In this document: positions 23,041 to 30,826 of the stretch, one piece after another
Position numbering within the stretch: position 1 is the first letter of the stretch
Layout of the letters: each line of letters starts with the position of its first letter
Source: an uncultured Prevotella sp.
GTDB taxonomy: Bacteria; Bacteroidota; Bacteroidia; Bacteroidales; Bacteroidaceae
DNA: 36,733 bases
Reading direction: 5' to 3'
Assembly (NCBI GenBank): GCA_900547085.1
Contig: URFI01000003.1
Coordinates: forward strand, 1-36,733
The notes under the pieces: model-generated
What the model was told of the DNA's origin: nothing
Databases searched by the model: none
Seen by the model: only the letters and a program-made list of their open reading frames with translations
Translations under genes and position numbers: made by a program

Positions 23041-25020
23041 ATGTCATCACAATCGGCTATTTCAGAACTCAAACGTCAGAAGTTGTTGCTCCAATTGGAG
23101 TACGCAACCGAGAAGGATGCTTTCCGTAAGCAGACGGAGATGATGGGTATAGCCCGAAAGGTTAAGCGCGGTGATGCATGGTTTCCCGTCAGTGTGGGCA
23201 AGAGTTTTTACAACTCGCTCAATCAGTTGGCGGTCGAAGTGTTTCGTGCTGTCGATGAAGAGATTAGTCACAATTTTGAATACGGACGGCCGGTTGCCTT
23301 TTTTCAGATGGTTCAGAAGGCAGGAAGACACGATGAAATGGGCAAAAACAATGCTTCCACAGCTTCTAAATCACTTTCTTATTTCCCCGTTACGGGCATG
23401 GTGAGCTATGCCGATAACGACCGAATGGTGGTCACGTTGCCTGACAATGGCATGGTTACCTCCATCCAAACGGCCGAACAGGTGGGTGTGCAATTGTTTT
23501 TTGACGAGACTTCTTATCGGTTGATGTTCGATGCCTTAGACCGCGTGATGAATGCCAAAGACAACCGATTGGCCTATCTTCGCAACCTTTTTTATTCAAC
23601 TTCGCAGATTGCCGAGTGCTTTTCTTTTGACGATATTCGGTTTCCTTGGCTCAATGACCTGCAGGCAGAAGCCGTAAACAAGGTGTTGAAAGCCAAGGAT
23701 GTGATGGTGGTTCATGGTCCTCCAGGCACCGGCAAGACCACCACTCTCGTGGAGGCAATCTACGAAACACTCAAGCGTGAGAGTCAAGTTTTAGTCTGTG
23801 CGCAGAGCAATATGGCGGTCGACTGGATTAGTGAGCGGCTTGTTGACCGAGGTGTGAACGTGCTTCGCATCGGCAATCCCACGCGAGTGAACGATAAAAT
23901 GCTATCGTTTACCTACGAACGAAGATTCGAATCACATCCCGATTATCCGCAATTGTGGGCCATACGCAAAGCCCTTCGTCAACTCAAACAGCATCGTAAG
24001 ACGGCTGGTTCTGGCTTTCATCAAAAGGTGGAACGCCTCCAAGAACGGGCAACCGAATTGGAGATACGCATCAAAGCACAGCTTTTTGGAGAAGCAAGGG
24101 TCATCGCTTCCACCTTAACAGGTGCCGCTAACCGCCTTCTGATGGGTCAAAAGTATCAAACATTGTTCATTGATGAGGCCGCACAGGCATTAGAAGCTGC
24201 CTGCTGGATAGCCATTCGGAAGGTTCACCGCGTGGTGTTGGCGGGCGACCACTGCCAGTTGCCGCCGACAATCAAAAGCATTGCTGCCTTAAAGGGTGGT
24301 CTGGACAAGACGCTCATGCAACGCATTGTAGAGAATAAACCAGACGTAGTGACGATGCTTGGCATGCAATATCGCATGAATGATCAGATTATGCGCTTCT
24401 CGAGCGACTGGTTTTATCACGGAAAAGTGCAGAGTGCGCCAGCTATTAAGTATCGGGGAATCTTGGATTATGATGTTCCCATCCAGTGGATAGATACCGC
24501 CGAACAGGCAGAAAACGCCCATTTCATCGAAGAATCTGCATCGGACGCACCGACATTTCAGGAACATTTTGTGGGTGAAAGCTTTGGCAGAATCAATGAA
24601 GATGAGGCTGAATTAACCCTCAGCACCCTGGAACAGTATTTCAATAAGATTGGTAAACAGCGTTTATTGGACGAAGCTGTCGACGTAGGTATCATCTCTC
24701 CGTATCGCGCACAGGTGCAGTATTTGCGCCGACTCATTAAAAAACGTCCCTTTTTCAAGCCTTTTCGTCATCTCATCAGCGTGAACACGGTTGATGGTTT
24801 TCAAGGACAGGAACGAGATGTGATTCTCATTTCGCTGGTCAGGGCAAACGATGATGGGCAGATAGGCTTTCTTCGTGACCTGCGCAGGATGAACGTTGCC
24901 ATGACTCGAGCCCGCATGAAACTCATCATCTTAGGACATGTTCCCACGCTGGTGCGCCATCCTTTCTATAAAAAACTGTATGACTATACGCAGAGTTTGC
25001 AACAAGATTCACTTTGGTAA
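23041..25020 (+). CDS. Superfamily 1B DNA/RNA helicase, Upf1/IGHMBP2-like
   Basis: This is a 659-residue helicase. After an N-terminal OB-like region (about 1-190) the core contains motif I VVHGPPGTGKTTTL (about residue 222), motif Ia LVCAQSNMAVDWI, motif II LFIDEAAQALEA near 376 (DEAA, typical of Upf1-like enzymes), motif III VLAGDHCQLPPT near 400, motif IV GMQYRMNDQIM, motif V VNTVDGFQGQERDVILIS near 585 and motif VI NVAMTRARMKL. Proteins of this set unwind nucleic acid 5' to 3', but the cellular role of bacterial members is poorly defined. Start ATG 23041 (MSSQSAISELKRQK) fits the promoter position. The small gene at 25052 follows by 31 bases and is probably cotranscribed. Confidence 0.9.
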   Translation: MSSQSAISELKRQKLLLQLEYATEKDAFRKQTEMMGIARKVKRGDAWFPVSVGKSFYNSLNQLAVEVFRAVDEEISHNFEYGRPVAFFQMVQKAGRHDEMGKNNASTASKSLSYFPVTGMVSYADNDRMVVTLPDNGMVTSIQTAEQVGVQLFFDETSYRLMFDALDRVMNAKDNRLAYLRNLFYSTSQIAECFSFDDIRFPWLNDLQAEAVNKVLKAKDVMVVHGPPGTGKTTTLVEAIYETLKRESQVLVCAQSNMAVDWISERLVDRGVNVLRIGNPTRVNDKMLSFTYERRFESHPDYPQLWAIRKALRQLKQHRKTAGSGFHQKVERLQERATELEIRIKAQLFGEARVIASTLTGAANRLLMGQKYQTLFIDEAAQALEAACWIAIRKVHRVVLAGDHCQLPPTIKSIAALKGGLDKTLMQRIVENKPDVVTMLGMQYRMNDQIMRFSSDWFYHGKVQSAPAIKYRGILDYDVPIQWIDTAEQAENAHFIEESASDAPTFQEHFVGESFGRINEDEAELTLSTLEQYFNKIGKQRLLDEAVDVGIISPYRAQVQYLRRLIKKRPFFKPFRHLISVNTVDGFQGQERDVILISLVRANDDGQIGFLRDLRRMNVAMTRARMKLIILGHVPTLVRHPFYKKLYDYTQSLQQDSLW

Positions 25021-25051
25021 ACATGCTATAAATCCCTAAACACCATATAAT

Positions 25052-25468
25052 ATGTTAGAACGCGACTACATTATGCGGCTTATCCGCGAGTTTCTGGCAG
25101 CCCTGGCCCGACTGTTAGAGAAAAAAGAAGTGACGGCCAAACACGAGGAACTCAAGAAACTGTACGACCAATATGTTGGTCCTTACACCTTCTACCATCT
25201 GGCCCCGGTGGAAAAAGTCATTGAGACCCTTGGCCAAGAGGATGAAGAAAAGCGATTTTACAAGATGGAAATGCTGGCCGAACTCTATCTGGCAGAGGCT
25301 GACATGGTGTCGAAACCCGAAGGCGACCTGCTGCTTAAGAAGTCTTTTGCGCTGTTCGATTTCCTTGATCATTACAGCAAGACGTACTCAATAGAACGCC
25401 TCAAGAAGATGGATGCCATCCAACAAAGATTATCAAACAACTATAAAAACGAAACCAAAACAACCTAA
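25052..25468 (+). CDS. Small helical protein of unknown function
   Basis: This 138-residue cytoplasmic protein has no signal or membrane segment. It is strongly helical, with many Leu, Lys and Glu residues. The opening LERDYIMRLIREFLAALARL resembles the start of DUF6483-type proteins, but I am not sure the rest agrees. A second helical part (about residues 45-115, YHLAPVEKVIETLGQEDEEK and following) has a TPR-like feel without a clear repeat. It follows the helicase gene by 31 bases and is probably in the same transcript, so a functional link is possible but unproven. Coding potential is good: typical codon use and a sensible ATG, ending 26 bases before the GH43-like remnant. Confidence 0.75.
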   Translation: MLERDYIMRLIREFLAALARLLEKKEVTAKHEELKKLYDQYVGPYTFYHLAPVEKVIETLGQEDEEKRFYKMEMLAELYLAEADMVSKPEGDLLLKKSFALFDFLDHYSKTYSIERLKKMDAIQQRLSNNYKNETKTT

Positions 25469-25494
25469 AATGACAAGCGACAACTTCATGCGGT

Positions 25495-25656
25495 ATGAAG
25501 GAGGATGAGGCTATCCGGGTTATCGGTCCGTTGACAGAAACCGATGGAAACCATCGTGAGACCTGCATTGACCGCATGCATTTCGATAAAAACGGCTTCA
25601 TCAAACCCGTTAAGATGACCGTGGAGGGCGTAAAGAAGGTGAAGAAACGTAAGTAA
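25495..25656 (+). pseudogene. C-terminal remnant of a GH43-like glycoside hydrolase
   Basis: A 53-codon frame reads VIGPLTETDGNH, RETCIDRMHFDKNGFIKPVK and MTVEGVKK. This pattern (NR/HR, then CIDRMYF, DKNGxIxPVKMT, EGV) is what I recall from the C-terminal strand pair of GH43 arabinofuranosidase/xylosidase proteins in Bacteroidota. The catalytic beta-propeller is absent and the preceding frame is closed by stops. It is therefore best read as the tail of a deleted glycan-degrading gene. Translation as a free peptide cannot be excluded. Confidence 0.5.
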
Positions 25657-25697
25657 AAAAGTTGAACAGCAAAGCAAGTGCTTGCTGATAGTAATTT

Positions 25698-25734
25698 AAT
25701 TGCATTGACTTTGGGCTTCAATGTCAATGCAATT
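25698..25734. repeat. Hairpin preceding the terminator
   Basis: AATTGCATTGAC (25698-25709) and GTCAATGCAATT (25723-25734) form a perfect 12-base stem with a 13-base loop. It lies 6 bases before the terminator stem at 25741. It could stabilise the 3' end or compete with the terminator. Confidence 0.5.
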
Positions 25735-25740
25735 GGCATG

Positions 25741-25785
25741 CAAACTCATTGAGATTGGCACCCAATCTCAATGAGTTTGTTTTTG
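25741..25785 (+). terminator. Strong rho-independent terminator
   Basis: A perfect 18-base stem (25741-25758 with 25762-25779) closed by a 3-base loop is followed by TTTTTG. It terminates the helicase transcript after the GH43-like remnant and separates it from ribD, which converges from the right. Confidence 0.88.
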
Positions 25786-25863
25786 CATCTATAATCCTTT
25801 GCTTTTCAATGAGTTGCCATATCGTTTTCAAACACATTGAACAGACTTTGACAACCATGATGG

Positions 25864-26808
25864 TCAGATGTCCAAGGCTTCCCCTCGACCGAACGTATCT
25901 ACCACGTTACCATCGTACACCTCATGCTGCCACAAGGTCAGACCCGCCGGTAAAACGGGCGCTTTCGTACCTTCCGAGACCAACAAACGACTAGTCTCCA
26001 CGCGTATTTCGTCCCACAAACCCGCATCGATGAAGCTCTGCAGCGTCTTGGCTCCACCCTCTACCATCAACGACTGTACATGCTGTTGATGCAAATCTAC
26101 CATCAATTGAGGCAGCGTGATGCCGTCGCGCAGCACTAAGCGCAAGGGGTCAGGACCCGACCATTCACGCACTGTGAGGCGTGGATGTTCGCGTTCGTCC
26201 GTCACGCGACCAACAAGAATGGCGTCGTACTGCGCCCGCAACCGATGCACCAGCATCTGAGTGAATGGCGTGGACAATGCCAAAGGCTCTCCGTCGGCAT
26301 CTAAAAAACCATTAATGGTTTGGGCCCATTTCAGTAGAATATAGGGTCGTTCATGGGTGTTGTACACGTTAAATTGCCGATTCAACGCACGGCACTCGTC
26401 GCCCAACACGCCAACCGTCACGTCAATGCCCGCGTCACGAAGCTTCTGCACACCGCGTCCGTGCACCTGGGCAAATGGGTCAATACAGCCACACACCACG
26501 CGTTTAACCTGCTTCCTGATGATTAGATCAGCGCATGGAGGGGTCTTGCCTGTGTGACAACAAGGTTCCAAACTGACGTAGAGCGTGCTTTGCGGCAGCA
26601 AAGGCTCGTCTGCGGGACGGACGGATGCAAAGGCGTTGACCTCAGCATGGGCCTGTCCACACCGCACATGATAACCTTCACCCAATATACTACCTTGATA
26701 AACAATCACTGCACCCACCATGGGATTGGGCTTAGCCAAAGCCCTACCCTGCTTGGCCAGCTGAAGGCAGCGCCGCATGTACATTTTATCAAGCTCTTCT
26801 TGGTTCAT
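25864..26808 (-). CDS. ribD: Riboflavin biosynthesis deaminase/reductase
   Basis: This 314-residue bifunctional enzyme has an N-terminal cytidine-deaminase-like zinc domain with GQAHAEVNAF (about residue 50) and LEPCCHTGKTPPCADLI (about 76-92), giving the His and two Cys zinc ligands and the proton-shuttling Glu. The C-terminal reductase domain (about 150-314) includes ILLKWAQTINGFLD, YDAILVGRVTDEREHPRLT and SLMVEGGAKTLQSFIDAGLWDE. It converts the first pyrimidine intermediate of riboflavin synthesis in two steps, deamination and NADPH-dependent reduction. The ATG at 26808 is divergent from prmC with only 29 bases between starts. No FMN riboswitch is apparent in so short a leader. Confidence 0.95.
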   Translation of the reverse strand: MNQEELDKMYMRRCLQLAKQGRALAKPNPMVGAVIVYQGSILGEGYHVRCGQAHAEVNAFASVRPADEPLLPQSTLYVSLEPCCHTGKTPPCADLIIRKQVKRVVCGCIDPFAQVHGRGVQKLRDAGIDVTVGVLGDECRALNRQFNVYNTHERPYILLKWAQTINGFLDADGEPLALSTPFTQMLVHRLRAQYDAILVGRVTDEREHPRLTVREWSGPDPLRLVLRDGITLPQLMVDLHQQHVQSLMVEGGAKTLQSFIDAGLWDEIRVETSRLLVSEGTKAPVLPAGLTLWQHEVYDGNVVDTFGRGEALDI

Positions 26809-26824
26809 CTTCTTATTTTTTTAG

Positions 26825-26832
26825 TATATTTG
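26825..26832 (+). promoter_or_regulatory. Candidate -7 box TATATTTG abutting prmC
   Basis: TATATTTG matches TAnnTTTG and ends 5 bases before the prmC ATG at 26838, so transcription would begin at or near the start codon. No TTTG -33 box was found at the right distance. The gap to the divergent ribD start is only 29 bases, so the upstream half of the promoter would lie inside ribD. Confidence 0.45.
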
Positions 26833-26837
26833 TTGCC

Positions 26838-27716
26838 ATGAAAAATTATCGGGAACTCTGGGAACAACTCACCCCTCTATACGATGAAACCGAAGCAAAA
26901 GCAGTGGTCAGAACGGTATTGGAGATGCGTTTTGGATTGACACTCACCGATATTCTGTGTGGCAAAGTTAACGATTTATCGGCAGAAGAAGGTCGTTCTT
27001 TGGAGAAAATCATGCTGCGGTTGCGGCAAGCAGAACCCGTACAATATGTATTAGGTGAAGCTGAGTTTGCCGGTCGCAGATTCAAAGTGGCACCGGGTGT
27101 GCTGATTCCACGCCCCGAAACGGAGGAACTTTGCACCTGGATTGTCAACGAACAAACACCGACTGACGGGAATCCCATCACGATTTTGGACATCGGAACA
27201 GGCTCGGGATGCCTCGCAGTGACGCTTAGTTTGGACATTCAAGGTGCTGCCGTGTCGGCGTGGGACATCTCTCAGGATGCGTTGCGGATAGCGAGCGAAA
27301 ACACAAAGGCATGGAAGGCACCTGTTAGTTTGGCGCTTCAGGATGCCTTAGCGGCGCCAAAAGACTCGATGAAATGGGACATTATTGTATCAAACCCACC
27401 CTACATCTGTCCTTCTGAAGCAGCAGAAATGGCGCAAAACGTGCTGAAATTCGAGCCGTCCACGGCTCTGTTTGTTCCACAAAGTGACCCACTGCTGTTC
27501 TACAAAGCCATCGCCAACTATGCCATCCAAGCGCTCAAACCCGGCGGAAAACTATATGTTGAAATCAATCCACTATACAGAAACCAACTCGAAGAAATGC
27601 TCAAAAACGTAGGTTTCATCGATATTGAAATCCGAAAAGACGCTTTTGGCAAGGACAGAATGGCCAGAGCGACCCGCCCTTGTCAAACAGAAAAGTCACG
27701 AAAACATTGCCGATGA
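26838..27716 (+). CDS. prmC: Peptide chain release factor N5-glutamine methyltransferase
   Basis: This is a 292-residue class I SAM methyltransferase. The N-terminal helical domain (about 1-75) includes PVQYVLGEAEFAGRRF and VLIPRPETEEL (about residues 91-101), a PrmC/HemK hallmark. Motif I is ILDIGTGSGCLAVTLSL (about 116-132), and the catalytic NPPY is in VSNPPYICPSE near 186. It methylates the Gln of the GGQ loop in RF1 and RF2, which raises termination efficiency. The last residues (QTEKSRKHCR) are basic and variable. Its stop overlaps the recX start as ATGA, giving a prmC-recX-comF operon. Confidence 0.94.
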   Translation: MKNYRELWEQLTPLYDETEAKAVVRTVLEMRFGLTLTDILCGKVNDLSAEEGRSLEKIMLRLRQAEPVQYVLGEAEFAGRRFKVAPGVLIPRPETEELCTWIVNEQTPTDGNPITILDIGTGSGCLAVTLSLDIQGAAVSAWDISQDALRIASENTKAWKAPVSLALQDALAAPKDSMKWDIIVSNPPYICPSEAAEMAQNVLKFEPSTALFVPQSDPLLFYKAIANYAIQALKPGGKLYVEINPLYRNQLEEMLKNVGFIDIEIRKDAFGKDRMARATRPCQTEKSRKHCR

Positions 27717-28201
27717 TGAACGAAAAGAAAGAAATGACCGAAAAAGAGGCATGGAACAAGCTGTCTGCCCTTTGTGCCAAAGCGGAACATTGCAGCGGAG
27801 AGATGGTTCGGAAGATGAGCCTTTGGGGCTTGGACAGTGCGGTTCAAGAGCGCATCATGGATCGACTGATTGCTGGGAAATACGTTGATGACGAACGCTA
27901 CACGCGTGCGTTTGTCAACGACAAGATGACTTACAACCAGTGGGGACGTCGCAAGATAGAACAGGCCTTGTATCAGAAAGGGGTGTCGAAGGATGTGTTT
28001 AAAAGGGTTCTCGATGAGGTTCCGGACGAAGACTACATCGCCATCCTGCGGCCACTCATCCATCGAAAGTGGAAAACCGTCACGGGCCGTAATGACTATG
28101 AACGCAGCATGAAGCTCATCCGCTTTGCCATGGGCAGGGGATTTGGCATTGAACAGATTAAACAATGTATCGACCAAGCTGACGATTGGATGGATGATTA
28201 G
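27713..28201 (+). CDS. recX: RecX family regulatory protein
   Basis: This protein has 162 residues from the ATG at 27713, which shares bases with the prmC stop (ATGA). An upstream TTG at 27680 is less likely. It is built of repeated three-helix RecX modules: AWNKLSALCAKAEHCSGEMVRKM, then LIAGKYVDDERYTRAFVND (about residues 58-76), QWGRRKIEQALYQKGV (about 82-97), and a third module with RKWKTVTGRNDYERSMKLIRFAMGRGF. The YVDDERYA-type and WGxxRIxxxLxxKGI-type motifs are diagnostic. RecX binds RecA filaments and limits their activity. Here it is coupled to prmC and comF rather than placed beside recA. Confidence 0.9.
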   Translation: MMNEKKEMTEKEAWNKLSALCAKAEHCSGEMVRKMSLWGLDSAVQERIMDRLIAGKYVDDERYTRAFVNDKMTYNQWGRRKIEQALYQKGVSKDVFKRVLDEVPDEDYIAILRPLIHRKWKTVTGRNDYERSMKLIRFAMGRGFGIEQIKQCIDQADDWMDD

Positions 28202-28889
28202 TTTTATCAGCAGACTCCTTGATTTGGTATCTCCCCGCACTTGTGTGGAATGCAGGCGGAGATTGACCGAAGGCGAACAGGTGTTGTGCGCCTCTTGCAA
28301 CCTACATTTGCCTCGCACTCACTACGAAGACGATGCCTACGACAACGAGATGGCACAACTGTTCTGGGCTCGCATCCCCATTGAACGGGCGGCTGCATTG
28401 TTCTTCTATCAGGCTCAATCGGAGGCAAGTCGCATGATTTACGCCCTGAAATATGGTGATCATCCTGAGATTGGTGAACAATTAGGATGCCTAACCGCTG
28501 AGGAATTTCAGGCTAAAGGATTCTTCAAAGACATCGATTGCATCGTGCCCGTTCCGCTGACGAAAAGCCGTGAGCGTCAAAGAGGATACAACCAAAGTCT
28601 TGAAATCGCCAAAGGGGTGAGCCAAGTGTGCGGGTTGCCCATCATGAAGCATGCACTAAAACGTGTGAAGTTTAAGGACAGCCAGACGCATAAGAATCGG
28701 TTGGCTCGCACGGAGAATGTGGAAGACGCCTTTCAATTGGCCGAAAACGCGGGGTTGGTGGGCAAACATGTGCTGCTCATTGATGATATCGTGACCACCG
28801 GAGCCACCATCTGCGCCTGCGGAAAGGCGCTGCAGCGGGACGGAAGGGTACACGTCAGCGTGCTTTCTTTGGGTTGGGCAAAAGGATAG
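28194..28889 (+). CDS. ComF family phosphoribosyltransferase-like protein
   Basis: This protein has 231 residues from the ATG at 28194, which overlaps the recX stop by 8 bases; a longer frame to 28125 would overlap recX heavily and is rejected. The N-terminus has a zinc-ribbon-like pair CVECRRRL and CASCNLHLP (Cys near residues 17, 20, 33 and 36). The core has ALKYGDHPEIGEQLG (about residue 82), VPVPLTKSRERQRGYNQSLEIAKG (about 118-141) and the PRPP loop VLLIDDIVTTGAT near 201-213. ComF proteins are linked to DNA uptake or single-stranded DNA handling in some bacteria, and the RecX neighbour fits a DNA-processing context. The exact role here is not established. Confidence 0.9.
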   Translation: MISFISRLLDLVSPRTCVECRRRLTEGEQVLCASCNLHLPRTHYEDDAYDNEMAQLFWARIPIERAAALFFYQAQSEASRMIYALKYGDHPEIGEQLGCLTAEEFQAKGFFKDIDCIVPVPLTKSRERQRGYNQSLEIAKGVSQVCGLPIMKHALKRVKFKDSQTHKNRLARTENVEDAFQLAENAGLVGKHVLLIDDIVTTGATICACGKALQRDGRVHVSVLSLGWAKG

Positions 28890-28925
28890 AACTGAACGAA
28901 TGGCACCAAAAAAGCTGCTCATCCC

Positions 28926-28956
28926 TTTGAAATATAGGAGATTTCAACTATCTTTG
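28926..28956 (+). promoter_or_regulatory. Promoter of pyrE
   Basis: TTTG (28926-28929), a 19-base spacer and TATCTTTG (28949-28956) match the Bacteroidota consensus fully. The leader is about 20 bases to the ATG at 28982, leaving no room for an attenuator. Confidence 0.78.
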
Positions 28957-28981
28957 CAATATATACTCAACAACTTACGAT

Positions 28982-29620
28982 ATGGAAAATAACACATTAA
29001 AAAGAGATTTTGCATCCAAATTATTACGCATCAAAGCCATCAAGCTACAGCCCAACGAGCCTTTCACATGGGCTTCAGGCTGGAAATCGCCTTTTTATTG
29101 CGACAACAGGAAAACGCTTTCTTACCCCGACATACGCACTTTCGTGAAGGTAGGGATGGTGCATGCCATCTTGAAACACTTCCCCGAGGCTGACGTCATC
29201 GCAGGTGTGGCGACGGCAGGCATCCCACAAGCCGCCCTCATCGCTGATGTCTTGAACATGCCTTTGATTTATGTAAGAAGCAAGCCAAAGGACCACGGAC
29301 TGGAAAACCTCATCGAAGGTGAGATGAAAGAGGGTGCCAAGGTAGTGGTTATCGAAGACCTTATCTCCACCGGAGGCAGCTCTTTGAAGGCGGTAGAGGC
29401 CATACGAAAAGCCGGAGGAGACGTTGTTGGCATGGTTGCTTCTTATACTTATGGGTTCCCTGTCGCTGCACTAGCGTTCACAGATGCCAACGTCAAACTG
29501 GTTACCCTGACCGACTATGACCATGTAGTGGCTGAGGCACTGGCCACGGGATATATCCAGGAAAGTGATATCGAGTTGCTCAACGAATGGCGAAAGAACC
29601 CATCAGGCTGGAGAAAGTAA
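28982..29620 (+). CDS. pyrE: Orotate phosphoribosyltransferase
   Basis: This is a 212-residue type I phosphoribosyltransferase. Substrate motifs are FTWASGWKSPFYCDNRKTLSYP (about residues 24-45, orotate side), VIAGVATAGIPQAALIAD (about 76-93), YVRSKPKDHGLENLIEG (about 99-115, flexible catalytic loop with the Lys) and the PRPP loop VVVIEDLISTGGSS near 121-134. It joins orotate and PRPP to make OMP in pyrimidine synthesis. It has its own consensus promoter. The SRPBCC-like gene follows after 37 bases in the same direction. Confidence 0.96.
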   Translation: MENNTLKRDFASKLLRIKAIKLQPNEPFTWASGWKSPFYCDNRKTLSYPDIRTFVKVGMVHAILKHFPEADVIAGVATAGIPQAALIADVLNMPLIYVRSKPKDHGLENLIEGEMKEGAKVVVIEDLISTGGSSLKAVEAIRKAGGDVVGMVASYTYGFPVAALAFTDANVKLVTLTDYDHVVAEALATGYIQESDIELLNEWRKNPSGWRK

Positions 29621-29657
29621 ATCCCCATTTAGTAAAAATCATACATGCTATAAAATT

Positions 29658-30071
29658 ATGTCAAGCAAATTTGAAAGTTCCGTACGCGAGATTCCCTACT
29701 CACAACAGTCTGTTTACAACATGCTGAGTGACCTTACAAACATTGAGAAGGTACGCGACAAAATACCAGAAGATAAGATTAAGGACCTAACCTTCGACGC
29801 TGATTCTATCTCCATCCATTCTCCATTGGGTGATGTACAACTCAATATCATCGAAAGAGACGAACCGAAGTGTATCAAGTTCGAGACGAAAAAGAGTCCA
29901 ATCCCTGTCAATCTATGGATACAGGTATTGCCTGTGACCGACCATTCGAGCAAGATGAAGCTGACGATGAAGGCCGAAGTGAACCCTTTCATCAAGGCTA
30001 TGGTGAAAAAACCGTTGCAAGAAGGTATCGAAAAGGTGGCTGATGCCTTGCAAATGATACAATATGAATAA
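29658..30071 (+). CDS. SRPBCC/START-like small protein
   Basis: This protein has 137 residues from the ATG at 29658 (MSSKFESSVREIPYSQQ); a frame extension to 29565 lies inside pyrE. The pattern (FESSVREIPYSQQSVYNMLSDL, then IEKV, alternating strands, and a long C-terminal helix LQEGIEKVADALQM) fits a polyketide cyclase/START-like helix-grip fold that binds a hydrophobic ligand in a cavity. No catalytic residues can be named. Relatives often sit next to pyrE in Bacteroidota, but I cannot say why. It has no signal peptide. It overlaps the longer possible start of the next gene. Confidence 0.82.
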   Translation: MSSKFESSVREIPYSQQSVYNMLSDLTNIEKVRDKIPEDKIKDLTFDADSISIHSPLGDVQLNIIERDEPKCIKFETKKSPIPVNLWIQVLPVTDHSSKMKLTMKAEVNPFIKAMVKKPLQEGIEKVADALQMIQYE

Positions 30072-30123
30072 GGTTAAAAGCAGGAAAAGAGATGGGATGA
30101 GGTGTCTGAAACGCATCCATAAA

Positions 30124-30699
30124 ATGAAAAGAAAAGGAACATTCCTATTTCTTTTCCTGCCCCTGTTGCTGTCATCGTGCGGAGAAAATCAGAACCAATA
30201 CAGTTCTGTTCGGTGCTTCGTGGCGATTAACAATCAAGAACACAACGACGCAACGCTAGCCAGTGCGATGAACGCCACATCGCCTGGCGTGTTTTGTTTG
30301 GTACAACAAACCATGAAAGGCGGTGCAACTTATTTCTCTTTCAAAAACAACCGAGGCAGCCAAAGCATGTCCATTTTCAACTCGAGGGACCAAAGAACGG
30401 CTCTTACCTTTGGTTATAACAATGGCGTGATCGTTGGCTTTGGCAACTTAGACTATCCTCCCGTCTTCTATGCTTACGACAACCAATGCCCCAATTGCTT
30501 CGACTGGCTCACGATACCACGCAGAAATTACCCTTTAACCCTGTCATCCAGCGGTATTGCAACATGTAACAATTGTCACCGTGAATACAATATGAACACG
30601 GGAGGGAATATCATTAAGGGTTCTCGAGGTGAGAAAAATTACCTCACGCGCTATGTTGCTTCCACGTCAGGTCCATTTGGTTTGTTGACCATACGTTAA
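30124..30699 (+). CDS. Lipoprotein with two CxxC pairs
   Basis: This protein has 191 residues from the ATG at 30124 (MKRKGTFLFLF); an ATG at 30064 would add 20 basic residues and overlap the previous gene by 8 bases. The signal peptide ends at LLSSC (lipobox Cys19), so it should be lipid-anchored. The mature part has a beta-rich region and then QCPNCFDW (about residue 124) and ATCNNCHREYNMNTGG (about 148-163). The two CxxC pairs and the NGG turn recall a zinc-ribbon or a Rieske-like fold, but the His ligands of a Rieske cluster are missing. It may bind zinc or iron. It lies 52 bases after the SRPBCC gene, in line with pyrE. Confidence 0.78.
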   Translation: MKRKGTFLFLFLPLLLSSCGENQNQYSSVRCFVAINNQEHNDATLASAMNATSPGVFCLVQQTMKGGATYFSFKNNRGSQSMSIFNSRDQRTALTFGYNNGVIVGFGNLDYPPVFYAYDNQCPNCFDWLTIPRRNYPLTLSSSGIATCNNCHREYNMNTGGNIIKGSRGEKNYLTRYVASTSGPFGLLTIR

Positions 30700-30826
30700 T
30701 AGGAAGAGCCTTATCTGGCCCTACTTTCAGACCAATTTACATTCTTTTCTTTCCTTAACACAACCGGGAAGATGCGAAAACACGCAAAGCTTCCTGTAAA
30801 AAAGCGAGCTGGTAAAACGATTTCAG

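Noticed and set aside
23041..25468. Helicase plus small helical protein as a defence island
   Set aside because: The neighbours are housekeeping genes, no nuclease or mobile element is present, and Upf1-like helicases of this form are widespread in Bacteroidota chromosomes.
26809..26837. FMN riboswitch before ribD
   Set aside because: The divergent gap is only 29 bases, far too short for an RFN element, and no conserved RFN segments were seen before ribF either.
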